A stretch of 64,000 nt of DNA from Isoetes taiwanensis (taxonomy: Eukaryota; Streptophyta; Lycopodiopsida; Isoetales; Isoetaceae), in NCBI GenBank assembly GCA_021234155.1, contig JAJEKV010000086.1, positions 312,001 through 376,000 on the forward strand, given 5' to 3'. This document shows, in pieces, positions 20,588-32,617 of this stretch. The notes under the pieces were generated by a model that was not told the DNA's origin, searched no databases, and worked only from the letters and a program-made list of their open reading frames with translations. A program made the position numbers and the translations under genes. Numbering within the stretch: the first letter of the stretch is position 1; each line of letters begins with the position of its first letter.

Positions 20588-22239
20588 TCAATGCCCATCG
20601 TGGTTGTACTTCCTCAACATAATTGACAAACAATCACTTGTAAGGATTGGTTGAGCTGAAGAGATGTCCAATCTAGGATCTACTCCCAAGATATGGAAGT
20701 ACACGTAGAAGAGATGTTTGCACGGTACAAATAACCTTTTCTTCTCGTGTCCCATGTAATCAGCACATATACAGGAGGGCATTTTGTTGACAGACACCTG
20801 ATAAGTTGTTGTAGGCCTTTTCAGGTGGAAATCAACATGAGAGTTAGCCACTACAATCTCAACCATCTCCACTTCAGCTTCCATGTGTAGAGCCTCGTCA
20901 AATCTAACCATAGCTTGATGACCCAACTGTTTGCGCTTGTACATCTTCTTCCCAAACCTGTACATGGTAGAGGAAGATTGTCCTTGCGATATATTGATAG
21001 GTGGCATATCCATCCGTGGCAAGCCTGACATATTAACACCCCGTAAAGTGTAACCTCCTCTTCCTCTGTCAATTTCACTCCCTTCTTTACTGGCCAATCT
21101 CTAGTTCGTTCTGGTATGTTGGAAAGGCACTTCTTGAGGTTCCAAGTGTGTTCTACATGATCTGGGCAGAACCACATCCATTGCATCGTGTGCCCATTCG
21201 GATGTACAATCTTACCAAAAAAACTGGGAGCTGCTGTGGAGTGAGGTCCATTGTTTATAAGTGCATTGCATTTGCTCTTTCTTGACCCCTTCAAGCCCTG
21301 ACAACGTACTCTACTATTTGCATCTGTACGCCTTATGGCCCATGACTCATCAATCACAGGAAATTCCATCACATTAAACACGACATTGAAGTCCAATGTT
21401 TTTCTCAATCCCTCTACAGTACCAAACCTTCGTCGATTGTATATAACCTTGTCTGGTCTATGGGATCCAGAATCATTGGTATTGTATGCAGTTGATGATC
21501 TGCATCTCTTCAAAACTGACCTATCATTTCCACCTGAACCAGGAATATAAGGCGGTATTCCATGTCTACTTATTTCTGCATTCACTGCCTCAACACTTTT
21601 CCTAGGAGTGATACCACTGTTCACCGTGGAAAATAACCTTGACATCATATCAGACACGCCTGGTCCAACACCAACAAAATGCCTGTCACTATATGCTTTT
21701 GCTTTGGAGCATTGCAGAACAGCCTCTGTTAGATCAAATAGGCATGTGTCATATAAATTCAATGTGTGCTTGTACCCAGTTGCTACTAACCAACTCCCAT
21801 GCCGAGACTCTGAATAGTTTGTACGGGGTACATGTAATGCAGTGGCAATATCCTTCTCTGCTATCATATAGTTACCCCATCTGGAGACTCTGTGATGCCA
21901 CCAGGCCAACCAACTAGATAAACATGGGATGTCATCTTCTGATACCTTTCCATGCCACCACTCTATAATTTCATTGTAAACCGTTTCTGCTTCCTGTATT
22001 GTTATACATCTTTGCCACTTCATACATAGAGACTTGTGAGCAACTCTAAATTCTGGGAAGATATATTTATTAGTATGCCTCTCAACACACTGTTCGAAAT
22101 GAAAGACACAAGATCTTTCTCTTCCTTTCATCTCTTTGCCTCCATTAAAAACCTCTCTTACAGCATTCCAATTTGCTTGGGCCTCATCTGCCATGAATCC
22201 ATAAAATTGAGCTGGTGGAAACCCCTTTGAAACCATAAC
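20588..22239 (-). pseudogene. MULE-type transposase / FAR1-like protein, C-terminal part (3' of the gypsy insertion)
   Basis: A long minus-strand frame (20851-22236) opens with the MULE transposase core segment GFMADEAQANWNAVREVF, where the acidic residues belong to the DDE catalytic triad of Mutator-like enzymes. Conserved WWHGKVSEDD and WLAWWHHRVSRWGNYM blocks follow, then a Cys/His-rich stretch (HSTAAPSFFGK to WFCPDHVEHTW). Near 21035 coding passes to another frame by a 1-nt shift. That frame carries the SWIM zinc finger (CIC...PCKH, plus about 20730-20770) and ends at the stop at 20588. The ATG at 22236 is an internal Met: the 5' exons lie at 33190-33625, beyond the inserted gypsy element. 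Such proteins are transposases or domesticated DNA-binding regulators. The insertion and frameshift make this copy non-functional. Confidence 0.75.
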
Positions 22240-22244
22240 CTTGT
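22240..22244. repeat. Target-site duplication CTTGT, left
   Basis: CTTGT directly precedes the TG of the left LTR; the matching copy is at 33185-33189. Confidence 0.92.
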
Positions 22245-22814
22245 TGTTTGGGGTCTGGGTTCGGGAACTCCTGGAAGACAGCCCTCTGTGAGGACCCGTG
22301 GATCTAACAGGAGAGTCCGGGGGACTATGTCACGCGGGATTTGCTGAAAGAGAAGAAAAAGAAGAGAACAGAACAAATGAAAGAAAGATGATAAGCTTCC
22401 TTGATATCAATGATGAAAATACATGAGCTCTCGCAATAGAGAGAAAACTGAAAGGAGACAAGACTCAAAAACTCATCTCTAAACTTATGAGCTAACTCTA
22501 CTCATATATATAGTACAATGGCCTTGGGCCCAATATAGACACTGATCGATCTCTGCCGACTCGAAGGAGGCCCGATTTGGTGAAATGTTGGCGGTGCTCT
22601 TGAAGTGCCTAGAATCACGCTTGACGCCGACACGCGGTGCGAGTCCGTCACTTGTCCGAAAGGCGCCTTGACGGGAGCCAAAGGCTTTGATCAAGGTCCC
22701 GCTTAGTCTTCGTGGAGGCTTGGATGTCCAACCCGCGGTTGACCGAGGATCTTTGAGCTTGACCTGGTCCGACGAGATGCATGAATAGTCCTGTATCAGA
22801 GGCACAGATTAACA
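22245..22814 (-). repeat. 3' LTR of the gypsy element
   Basis: 570 bp. It aligns along its whole length to 32618-33184, with many one- or two-base indels and some substitutions. An ACTCATATATATAGTAC segment (TATA-like on either strand) is well conserved between the two LTRs. Confidence 0.92.
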
Positions 22815-22828
22815 CTCCCCCACCAAAC
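22815..22828 (-). promoter_or_regulatory. Polypurine tract of the gypsy element
   Basis: On the minus strand GTTTGGTGGGGGAG runs directly into the TGTTAAT start of the 3' LTR, where plus-strand synthesis would be primed. Confidence 0.8.
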
Positions 22829-23039
22829 GACACTCGAGTGAAGAAAAGGAGGAAGCGTTTCCGGAGGGCTGAAGCCATCGGGCCTCAAAGTGATCCTCAC
22901 GAGTGAGGATCGGCTCCATTATGGTACCGGGCCGATGAGATCTTGGCGCGATTGAAGAGCTTGAGGTGTGTCTTGGCCAAGGGCGTGATCGGCATCAATA
23001 AGAAAACGAGAGCGCACCATGTCTTCAAGTGCGCCGTGG

Positions 23040-26000
23040 GCGCCTCAAGAAATGTAATCGACACTCCATGAGGAGACAGTCAAGGCCAAAAAGCACCGAC
23101 GCCGCATTTGGATTGCAAAGGAAAAATGGGACGCCGCCGATTTAAGGAGCCGAAGCAAAATGCATTTGAGGGCGCCGCAAAAAAATCCCGCTTTGAAGAT
23201 GGACGTAAGGATCGTGAGGTGGAGGCGCTCGCAAGAAGGTGTTGAGACCATGAAGCGCATCCGCGGGCCGCTGCCAACCACGCCATTTGCAATGTAGATC
23301 CAATTTGTGGTGTTGTCCGTAGTAGCACCTTCTTCCCAATGTGATCGGGCTAACAAAACGTGGATCCCACCGGAGATCCGCCGAGATCCGAGGTGGTGTC
23401 CACCGCATGACCATCCATGACCTTGGTCCAAAAGGAAGGCGCCAATCGATGTCGAAAACCCGGGCGCGGAGGGACACCCGGGGAAGCATAGGGAGAAGGA
23501 ACCATGCCCGTATGGGCGTGGGTTCTTGGCCTCCCCGAATTGGATCGACAAGATCCGGATCAAGTGCCCGACACCAAACCGATCCCAAAGAGAAGCGTAG
23601 AGTCGAGAGTTGACAGAGGGCTATCCCATCCCGTGGGGACCGCCTTGCTATCCAACAGAGCTCAGAATCGATTGTAACCAAGAGGTGTGCATATAGACTT
23701 GTGCATAGGGAAGATCTTCTTGATGTCCTAGATACTTCCTTATTTGTTGCGGCGCTTCCGCTTGCCGAGAGATAAATGATTGGCAAGCTCGCATGTACTC
23801 GATGAAAAGTTTTGGTCCGGCGGGATCCACAAGATATGGATTGTTATCCCGAAGCACCCATTCTTGCAGTGGGGGTCACCACGAACAATTTGGCGTGGCC
23901 CATTGCCAAAATTTTCCGTATGTATCACCCGGATAGAAATCATGAAAAATATAAGCCATGGGCTGAACCACGCGGAAAGTGAGAAAGTCGGGATCGCACA
24001 AGGTATGAGATCAAAGACAACAAGGGCACAACACAACCCTTTGTCTTCAATGGAGAGTTCGGCCAAATCAGAAAAAATCAGCACTTTGCATGGGATATCC
24101 ACAGGCCATCACCGCGTGCCACTTTGAAAGGAAGAGGTGGCGTCGAGCAACCACATAATCATGATAGCGGGAGGGAGCCGGGAAGTCCACCGGCATTCTC
24201 GCGGAAGAATTGAAGTCCGGGCGCCAAGTTTGGTTTGAGCCTCATCGCCAGATCAATAGCTTGCCGCAATTGCTGTTCGAGATCACGGATCCGATTTTCC
24301 TTTTCAAGTAGGAGGCGGATCGGTCACGGACCCGCTTCGAGAAGGATTGACCTCGAGGAAGATTTCCCGGTGTATTGAGACGGCTACACGGCAATCTCCG
24401 TGATCATCGAGTATTTTCTGTTTCTGCACCTCTGTAAGCTGATCTTGAAGAGAGGTGATCTGAGAGGTCTGTGTAGAAAGCTGAGCCGTCAAGGAGGCAA
24501 CTTGAGCATCTCGGGCTGAAAGATTTTGAACTTGAGTGCGGAAGTTTTCACACAGCTCCGAGTACAAGGCATTGAGTTTAGCAATATCTTCATCCTTGGT
24601 ACCGTCGAGAGAGCAGCTTTGGACTTGTTGTGCTCCAAGAGAGTCTCAATTTCGGACCGGAGCCGAGCCCACCTACCGCGAGTTGGCTGACTTGAGCTTG
24701 TGTACTCTGAGATCCGCATGAGCCCGTAAGAGAGCTTCATGCTTGTCTTGAAGTTTGGCCTCAAAGTTGCAACTTGGGCGATTCTTGTAGCTTGAAGGTC
24801 TTGGTGTCTTGCATCCGAGGCCTCTAGTGCCTGCTGAACCCCAGCCATAAGAGCGCCTTGGGATTCCTCAGAACTTAAGTGCAAAGCAGCAGAGCATCCC
24901 GGCGATCTTGATACAACAACCGACGAGGGTGTTGTGGTGGTGGAATTGGCGGTTGCCCGGTGTGGGAGGTTTGTGAAAAATGGTGTGAAGTGGATGGTGT
25001 AGCGGAGGAAGAGACAAAGGACATGAGTGTGACCGTGGTCATGACCGTGGGAAGATGGGCGTGATGTGCCAACTTGGTGATTGACCGAAGGGAGCTGAAA
25101 GTGGAAGTATGAGAATTTGGTGGTGTGGGAGGGAAGTAATGACGGATGAGGGCTTGAAAGTGCCCTCCCACGTAAACTTCGAAATGGAAGTGGTACCCGG
25201 GCGGTCCATTTCTTGGAGAAGACGATAGAACATCATTTGGGGCCAATCTATGTGGTGCTTGGAGTGTGTAGCAAGAAGGACCGTGTTATAGAAAGGTTTA
25301 TTGATATGGGTGTTCTTGATAGAATACCCCGTGAATTTGCGCCACAAAAATTTTACAAAGGTCTCATGAGGCTTGTCGATATTGGTCGACGATGGACATT
25401 GGCGTGATAAGCGAGTGCACCAAACTCGTGACATCAATATCCCGTATAGCGACCATGATACACAAGGAGTGTGCAAGGGAATATGAAATACCTCAGAAAT
25501 CAAGTGTTGAGTCAATGAAATAGTGGTGCCATCGACCACAGCAGGTGTACCCTTTTCGGGCGTTAACAATATTGGCGATGAACTGGCCGCGAATCGGGCA
25601 GATTTGGAGCCTAAGTTCCATTTGAGAAAATTCAGAAAGTCGGTGTCGCTCAGCGACATCTTTATTGGGGCCAACAAGGGCTTCGGAAAGTGGGCGCCAA
25701 GAAGGATACAGATGCAAAAAGGGCCGGATCCTTGGGAGCAAAAGAGGCTTGAAGTGTAGAAAATCTTGGGGCAGCCATGAGAATGATTTGCGAAACGAAG
25801 AGAGATGCCAAAGGCGGAAGACGAAAAGTCGAAAGCACGGAGGATGAAGGCGCAGAGGAACTAAAAGGTTTGTTTTAGGGCGCACAAATTGAGGTGAAGA
25901 GGTATGAAGAGTGCGAAACAGAACCGCTGATGATGCCAGTGTCAAGAGATGCGAAGAAAGGGATTGAGAGGCAAAATTTGGCTAAGTCCCCAAAAACGTA

Positions 26001-26660
26001 AGGGAGAAGCAATGGACGGTGAGGATGAGACGGAAAGAAAGATCGATGTGACGATGGCAAAGGACACCCATTAATGTTCGACGGGCGGGAAAGAAGGAAT
26101 GGCATTCAATGCCGGGTAACTCTCGGTGGGATATCATTAAAAGGAATGTGTCGAAGGTACCATTGCTAGATATGCTACGGAGAATAGATTCTCCTTTTAG
26201 AAACAAAATTGCATTGCAACCACGTAGGGCGATTTGTGTGATTGGTCCACGCCGACAAGGAGGTCCTCGCTTGGCTATATAAGACGAACCGAGAGAAACG
26301 GCGGCATCCGATGGCGCCGCGATGGCTGCCGGGTTTGAACGAAGATTGCACCATGCCGACGAACCGCCGAGTGGATCACTTGTAAGATGAACTGCGGATC
26401 TCGGCGCCGCCACAACCGCGGCATTCGATGGACGGCCGGTGTGCCGGGGATGGCTGAACATCCCGGCCGAAGACCAACGGGATGGAGGTGGTTCTCGCAC
26501 CTTCGGGATCCGGAGCGTAACCTCTACCATCTCCTCCATCACCTCTCGCCCCAACCCGAGTAGAGGGTTTTTCCTCTTAGGACTTAGTAGATAGGGCTCG
26601 AGCCCGCTTTTTTTTATATAGGGCGCTGCCCATAAGCGAAATAGCTGGGCTGCGCCCACA
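23040..26660 (-). pseudogene. Extra coding region between integrase and 3' LTR (envelope position)
   Basis: About 3.6 kb of minus-strand coding-like sequence in several frames. The frame at 25039-25677 reads DTDFLNFLKWNLGSKSARF, then VVDGTTISLTQHLISEVFHI, then HIDWPQMMFYRLLQEM. This recalls the putative plant transposon protein domain found in extra ORFs of some plant gypsy elements. Frames at 24304-24884 encode a Gln/Ser-rich coiled coil (heptad-like SLTAQLSTQTSQITSLQDQL). The 23045-23790 and 25982-26660 blocks are open but unassigned. I see no signal peptide or convincing transmembrane helix, so envelope function is not supported. Frame changes occur every few hundred bases. Confidence 0.5.
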
Positions 26661-26699
26661 TTTTGTAAAAATTCTCCACTATAATATAATCTACCGCCT

Positions 26700-28035
26700 T
26701 TCTAGTCACTTTCGTGGTGTTTGATTCGAACTGCTCTCGTGTTTGGGATGTTCACGCTACGTAGTTGAAATGTTTTGAGACGAAAACCATTAACTAATGT
26801 AGGTAATGGAGTGCCATCTAATTCAAATGAGTTGGAAAACACTTGGTCTAACCACTTGAACAATTTGATAAGGGCCAAGCCAACTAAACTTGAGTTTACC
26901 CTAAAATTTTGTACCGGAATCATAAAGAAGAACCAAATCTCCTTGTTTGAATGTTTTTGTCTTCAAACGCTTGTCATGTAAAGATTTTTGCAACCGCTGT
27001 CCATGAAGAACACCTAATATAAGCATCCCCGCCAAGTTCATCCAACCTGCTCTAATTGATAGACCCGCTTTTTGAGAGCAAAATGTGGATTATGAGCAAG
27101 AGCCAGTTGAAACCGAGTGTTGGAAGAATGAATTCAAAGGGCATGAGAGCTTCCCACCATAAACCAATTTAAAAGGAGTGTGACCCAGAGCAATCTTGAA
27201 ACAAGTATTGTAGGCCCACGAACAGGGAAGTTTTGTCCGCCAATCTGCATGAAGCGCCACAAATTTTCTTGAGAATGGTGACCGTAGTTTTGTTGGTGCT
27301 TTCTACCAACCCATTGCCTTGAGGATAGTAAGGTGTGCTCTTGTGATGATGTATCAAGAGATAATCCGGCGCCTTTTGATAGTATGATTGATGAAATGAA
27401 CACCACGATCACCGACCAGCCCGCGGGGCGTTCAATCGCGATGATTTGTTGATAGAGGACTCGGCCGCAGGCCGGCAAAGAAGTGTTGTCCGAAGTGCAC
27501 AAGCTTCCGCCCATTTGGTGGCGTGAGTCGCGAGAACCAGATGTATCGGCACGAAAAAGCCGCCACGGAGGGTCTATAGGTCCCACAAAGTCCATTCCCC
27601 ATTTGGTCAAGGGAAGTGGGCGGCTTACCGGCGCCAAGGGAAGAGCCACGGTCGTAATAGCCCCACCGGCAAGCCACACGTCGGCGCGGGCGTGAGCATC
27701 TTTGAAGAGCGGGCCAATAATAATACCCGGCAAGAAGAATTTTATGCGCGTCGTGGTGTCACCATGAAAATGACCACCACCGAGCCCTTGATGAGCTTCT
27801 AACAATGTCCGAACTTCATGAGGGAGAACACAAATGGCAAGGATGGTGTCCTTACCTTTTTGTAGAGATGTCCGCAACCATGGTGTAGTCACTTTACCTC
27901 TGAGAAATTGATGGCGACGGATTGTCGCTAAGGTGAGAGAGCGCCTCATCTTCGTGGAAGAGCACCTGTGGAGGAGGTACCGCTGAAAATCATGGAACCA
28001 ATGTGGTGTTGCCGTGACTAAAAAGTTGAGCATCG
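26700..28035 (-). pseudogene. Integrase region of the gypsy element
   Basis: The zinc-binding part is visible at about 27700-27800 (EAHQGLGGGHFHGDTTTR). The core begins at about 27600 (PLPLTKWGMDFVGPI) and reappears in another frame at about 27290-27350 (STPYYPQGNGLVESTNK). A C-terminal segment at 26702-26923 keeps the DGTPLP-VNGFRLK pattern that closes many gypsy integrases. The catalytic D,D-35-E spacing cannot be checked because of frame breaks. Confidence 0.8.
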
Positions 28036-28064
28036 TGAGCAGGCGTCCGAGACTCTGTTAAGAT

Positions 28065-28300
28065 CATCATCCGTGGGATGCGTGAAAGATAATCCGAACA
28101 ACATGAGATTTGCCCGTTTTATGAACGATTTCAAAAGGAGCAAATTCTTGGAGAAGAAGGACCCAACGAAAGCAATGCGACCCGCGGGCGGATTTGTTGA
28201 TTAAATAGAGAAGTGCTTGGTGGTCCACAAAGAACTTGATTTGACTGCCCAAAAGGTAATGACGGAAGCGCTTGGACACGTAAAAATGAGACCCAAAGCT
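28065..28300 (-). pseudogene. RNase H region of the gypsy element
   Basis: The frame reads HYLLGSQIKFFVDHQALLYL, then the RW-LLLQEF and H-TGKSHVV elements. This is the conserved end of the gypsy RNase H domain, which removes the RNA template during reverse transcription. The usual ADHLSR sequence after HVV is lost to a frame change. Confidence 0.8.
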
Positions 28301-29290
28301 TCACGCCCGGTAAGCGTAATAGTTGCGCCGCCGAATTGAGTTTTCGGCGGGCGAGCTTAATTGGTTTATCGGGCAGCGATCATATTCTTGAGAAAGAACA
28401 GCCCAATAGCAAACGCCGAGACATCGACATGAACGGAAAAGGGCTTGTCCCATTGAGGAGGAACAAGGACCGTGCCTCGAGTAAGCAAAAGCTTCACCGT
28501 TGGAAAGCAAATTCCCGGGAATTCCAAGCCTGTGTGGATTCGCCACCGCGAGTTTATGAATGGGATCTGCAATGGCGGCGTCCGTGTATGAAGGTGGAGT
28601 AATAATTGACCTTTCCTAGGAAAGAGCGTGTCTCTTTGATATTGGCGGTGCTTGAGCTTTTAGCACACAACCCATTTTGGCAGATCGGTGATTCCTCGCT
28701 TTGTCGACAACATGGCCTAACGTAACACCGTAAGTGACGCAAAAGGTGCATTTCTCGTGATTGAGACTAATGCCTGACTCATCACATTTCTGAAAAGACG
28801 AAGTTCCAATTTATCCAAATGGTCAGCCATGGAACTCAGAGGCGAGAAGTCATCTTGAAAATTTGCAAGAAGGGATTTTCCTTCATGAAATCATGAAAAC
28901 CGAGAGCATGATGCGTTGAAATGTTGAAGGAGAGTTGGATAATCCAAAAGGAACCACCTTGTAGGCAAAAGTGACTTTACCCGGTGGTGAAAGTGGTCTT
29001 GAGTTGATCGATTCTTTGATGGAGATTTGATTGTAGCCGAGAAACCATCCATAAAGGAGTACATCTCATGTCCGGCCACTTCTTCCGTAACTTGGTCCGT
29101 GGAAGGGAAGTGGAAAATGATCACGCCCGTGGCCCCGATTGAGTTCGACAGTCTACACACGCCGATCTTACCATTGTGCTTAAGGGCAATGACGATAGGG
29201 CTCACCCATTCGCACGTGTTTGACCTCATAGATCAAACCCCGCAGCAGGGAGTTTGTCAATTTCCCTTGACGCCATCACGGTAATTAGGG
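28301..29290 (-). pseudogene. Reverse transcriptase region of the gypsy element
   Basis: The motifs are readable in order but in different frames: WVSPIVIALKHNGKIGVCR (near 29200), the AGHEMYSFMDGFS block (near 29050), VPFGLSNSPSTFQR (near 28920) and a catalytic box FQDD (near 28850) in place of the common YxDD. Both aspartates of the box are kept. Frame breaks make the copy inactive as sequenced. Confidence 0.85.
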
Positions 29291-29949
29291 TTGAGCCCAG
29301 ATCGTCGCTGCTACACGGGTCGCATCGATTTGGTAGGAATGGTGAGTTCCCCAAGCTTTTGTTGATTCCCCGCATCTTTGTAACTCCGTGCGAAAAATGT
29401 GTTTGAATTTTTTGAACAAACCGACGGCCCCGTTACGATAAGGAGCCTAAGGTTTGCAGCAATACTGGACAAAGTTGATTGTTGCCAACATCCACAATTT
29501 CACTTCGTGAGTCCGGCTATGGGGTATGACTTCAAAGATCCCCGGACAATGTGCAGGTTGGTTGGAGCATAACCGATGCGGCACTTTGGCGTGGTAAAAA
29601 AGAGAGGTTGCTCGTCATCTAGCGTTGGTTGCTTCATGACGGCGCACATCGCCAGGAGTTGCCGGGTGTGTCCGTGATCCGGTGTGATCAACGCTGGATT
29701 CGATTGCAAGGAGCCGTAGGGGGTCAAGCAAGCCACCACCGGGTCCTCGATCAAGAGTCATTTCTCCCCAAGGATCAGCATATTCGGGTAGGATGACAGA
29801 GGCGTATCGCTGCCAGGGTAGCCTCGAACTTGATAAATATTCTCAGCGCCTTCGAATCGGTTAATCCGAGAGAGGGGTTCCGCATTGTCAACGGAAATGA
29901 TCCTACTCGCTTGCAAGTCCATTGTGGCATTGAGATGACCATCTCGGGA

Positions 29950-30440
29950 TGACTAACCGTCCGCGGCCCAAGAATGGATACTCTTTGCCCGGCGGAGAAA
30001 GGGTCTCCCCACCAAAGATTTCATAGTCACCGGATCTTCACCAGCTTTCCAAACTCCAAATTCCATGGGAAAGCCGGAGATCACCAATGTTGATGTGTAG
30101 AATAGGTGTGACGCCTTTGAGGTCTCGTGGATATGGCCATTAGCCAATTTGATGTCATATGGGGCAATTTAAAGAGTTGTGTGATGCCCATTTGTTTCAT
30201 GAGTTTGTCCGTAATGAGATTGACTGCACTACCTCCATCGATTTGAACATGGTTGACTTGTCTGATTTCCCCACCGCTGCATGGACCGTGGGTGTAGAGG
30301 TAGCCGGCCCCAACTAAAACAGCTGGGAGTGGTAACCGGTCCTTGAGAGCGTGACGAGTTTTAAAATGGTTGCCAAGCTTAAAGGAATTTTGATCTTGGC
30401 AAGCTCCTCTTTGGAGTTCGAGAGGGTACATGAGAAAAAG
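29950..30440 (-). pseudogene. Aspartic protease region of the gypsy element
   Basis: VQIDGGSAVNLIT contains the active-site Asp (codon about 30237-30239) in a DGG context, with LANGHI further on. The same DGG triplet occurs in the second copy near 63160, so it is a family feature and not a mutation. Related plant gypsy proteases use D-x-G-S motifs here. Confidence 0.7.
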
Positions 30441-30804
30441 GATCCGGCGGTTCCACAGTGCGGGAGGCGTGGCGCGGGAAGCAAAGAACTTCTTTTGAGT
30501 AAGTCAACCTCGGCGCTATATTGGGATATGTCCGAGAGCCGTGGAGGTTGAGATGTTGAAGGTGGATCGTGGTCTTTGTTGAGCTCGAGTGGTGGCATGA
30601 ACATTTGCCAATGTGCGCCTTCACCGCTGCATGAGATTCAAAATGCTTTGGCTAACTTTGGGCATGACATTTGGCATGAGCTTTTCTAAGTCGTGCAAAG
30701 TGAACCTTTTTTTTCGGCCCTCATGAGGAAGGGTGTCAACCGCAGCGTGCTGCGCGGTCCTTCAATAATAGTCAAGGGACGGATGCCTTGGTCCGGCGTG
30801 GAAA

Positions 30805-32290
30805 CTAGACCAACCCAATTTGACTACCAGACGGAGGATTAAGTGCCTCGAAAAATTTCCTCTTGGCTTGTTGATCCAAATTGAGGCTGATTTGGTCGGA
30901 GCCGGTTGATAGCGCGGATTGCCGAGGCGCCTTGGGGGCTTCTTTGAGAACCGGTCGCGCCTTGTTTGCCATTAGCAAGCCGAGTTGGTAAGCCGTGAGG
31001 CGGACCGGATGTGGTCCGATTTGTGCCGTGAAGTCGGACCAACTTGTGGAAGTTGAGGGCACGCCGGGTGGTATGACCCCATTCTCGACAAAGGATAGCA
31101 CCGAAGCTTTAGAAGGATCAAAAGGAGGACGCTGGTTGGATCCCCGCGGTTGGTCCCGCTCGATAGAGTTGCGGGGGCGCACCGGAGGTGGTGGCCGACA
31201 GAAAGTGCTTTGGGACCCAGGTGTGGTTTGTACTTGATAAACCATTTTGTTGCGGAACGGTGTGGGATGAGTGCGAAAGTGCACTCTTCCGCGGGCATGA
31301 TTGCACATGTTGCATCGCTTGCAATGAGGGGCCATTGGTGGAGTTGCACTCATTGGCCAAATGGCCTTGATATTTGCAAATATGGCACCGCATTTGACCG
31401 CTACCAGTGGATTAGCGCAGTTGAGGCCGAATGTACCGCTTGTGGAACCATGACGATGTGGAATGAACGGAGCTCTTGAAGAGCCATGCCCTGGAGGAAA
31501 CATTGACCGAAAGTGATTGACAGCAATGATAGCCCCGCTCCAAAGTTTTGGACGCAGTATTCAACCATGAGTCAATAGCGTGAGGAAGTCCTGGAGAAAC
31601 CGCACCAAAATCGGCTTCGTAGGGTACTCCTTGAGCTTACCGAGCGTAATGTGAAGTCGATCCGAAAAATCCCCACTGCGGGCACTGTGGCTCTTGTTGA
31701 AGTTCATTGAGTTGCTTGAGATGAAGTTGATCATCATCCGGGTCCCAGAATGAGACGTAAAAGCAAAGGCGCATTTCGACCGCCTTGTTTCCAATGGCTT
31801 TTGCTGGACATGAGCCATTGATGAGGAGAGCCACGCAGGTGGTGGAAAAGATGTGAAATTTCGAGGTTGCGCTGCGTGTCCCATTTAGGACAGCTAGAGC
31901 CTCAAATTCTTCCATGTGGGCCCAGCACTTTGGTCTAACGGTTTGCCTTTCGTTGTTGCCAAAGGTGGATAAGTCGGCCGTAGTCCAGGTAGATGGGAAA
32001 GCGTCAATGGACCGAACAGATAGTGAGAATATTGAGGTTGAGGTGGATTTGGCATTGTGCCCGACTCGACCCTCGGCGAAAGGGGTGATCGCGGTTGAGA
32101 AACCGGGCAGCCTGAGCATTGGTTTTGAGATCCGTGAAGGTTGTAAAACGTGAAGAGCGCGCTGGGGAAACGAGGGAAAGGATATTCCGGCAGCAAAGGA
32201 GACATGTGGATAGCCGCGCCCACCCGGGAGATGATGGTTGGGCGGGAAGCGGGCGATGGCCCTTCAAGAATGATGGATGTAGGCATGTTC
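30805..32290 (-). pseudogene. Gag region of the gypsy element
   Basis: A perfect CCHC zinc knuckle, CHICKYQGHLANEC (C-x2-C-x4-H-x4-C), is encoded at about 31346-31388. The capsid-like part lies at about 31560-32290 in several frames. A Pro/Ser-rich C-terminal part ending PPSGSQIGLV runs to 30805. Gag would package the element RNA; frame shifts break this copy. Confidence 0.8.
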
Positions 32291-32597
32291 GTGGTATGAA
32301 AGTACGGTTGAGAAGGTTGAGCCGATAAGGCTCCCCGATAATGATGAGGGACCAGGTTGTGAGCAATGTTTGCACGCTTTGGGGCGGGAACCGGGACGAG
32401 ACGACACGAGGGTGGGTGGCGCTGGACCGAGCCCTAGACCGAAGATGGCCTCCCCTATGTCATAAGCAGATCCATACATGTCGCCTAACGGCTTCCGACG
32501 CCGATGGCGCCTGCTTGCCGAGATGCCGCCTTGAAAGGAGTTCTTCCCGGCGCGGAAATTGCGACGCATACGGCATGTAAGAAAGTAGGAGAAAATC

Positions 32598-32617
32598 ATC
32601 CCCTGCATCGGGCGACA
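32598..32617 (-). promoter_or_regulatory. Primer-binding site of the gypsy element
   Basis: Directly inside the 5' LTR the minus strand reads TGTCGCCCGATGCAGGGGAT. It resembles the Asp-tRNA type site used by several plant gypsy lineages (TGGCGCC...GGGGA) with a few changes. The assignment is tentative. Confidence 0.5.

Noticed and set aside
23341-24127. Plus-strand open frames inside the gypsy element
   Set aside because: They are antisense to the minus-strand element, have no homology pattern and disappear between copies.
23040-26660. Retroviral-type envelope protein in the gypsy element
   Set aside because: Only the position fits; I see no signal peptide, cleavage site or convincing transmembrane helix, and one block resembles a plant transposon protein domain instead.
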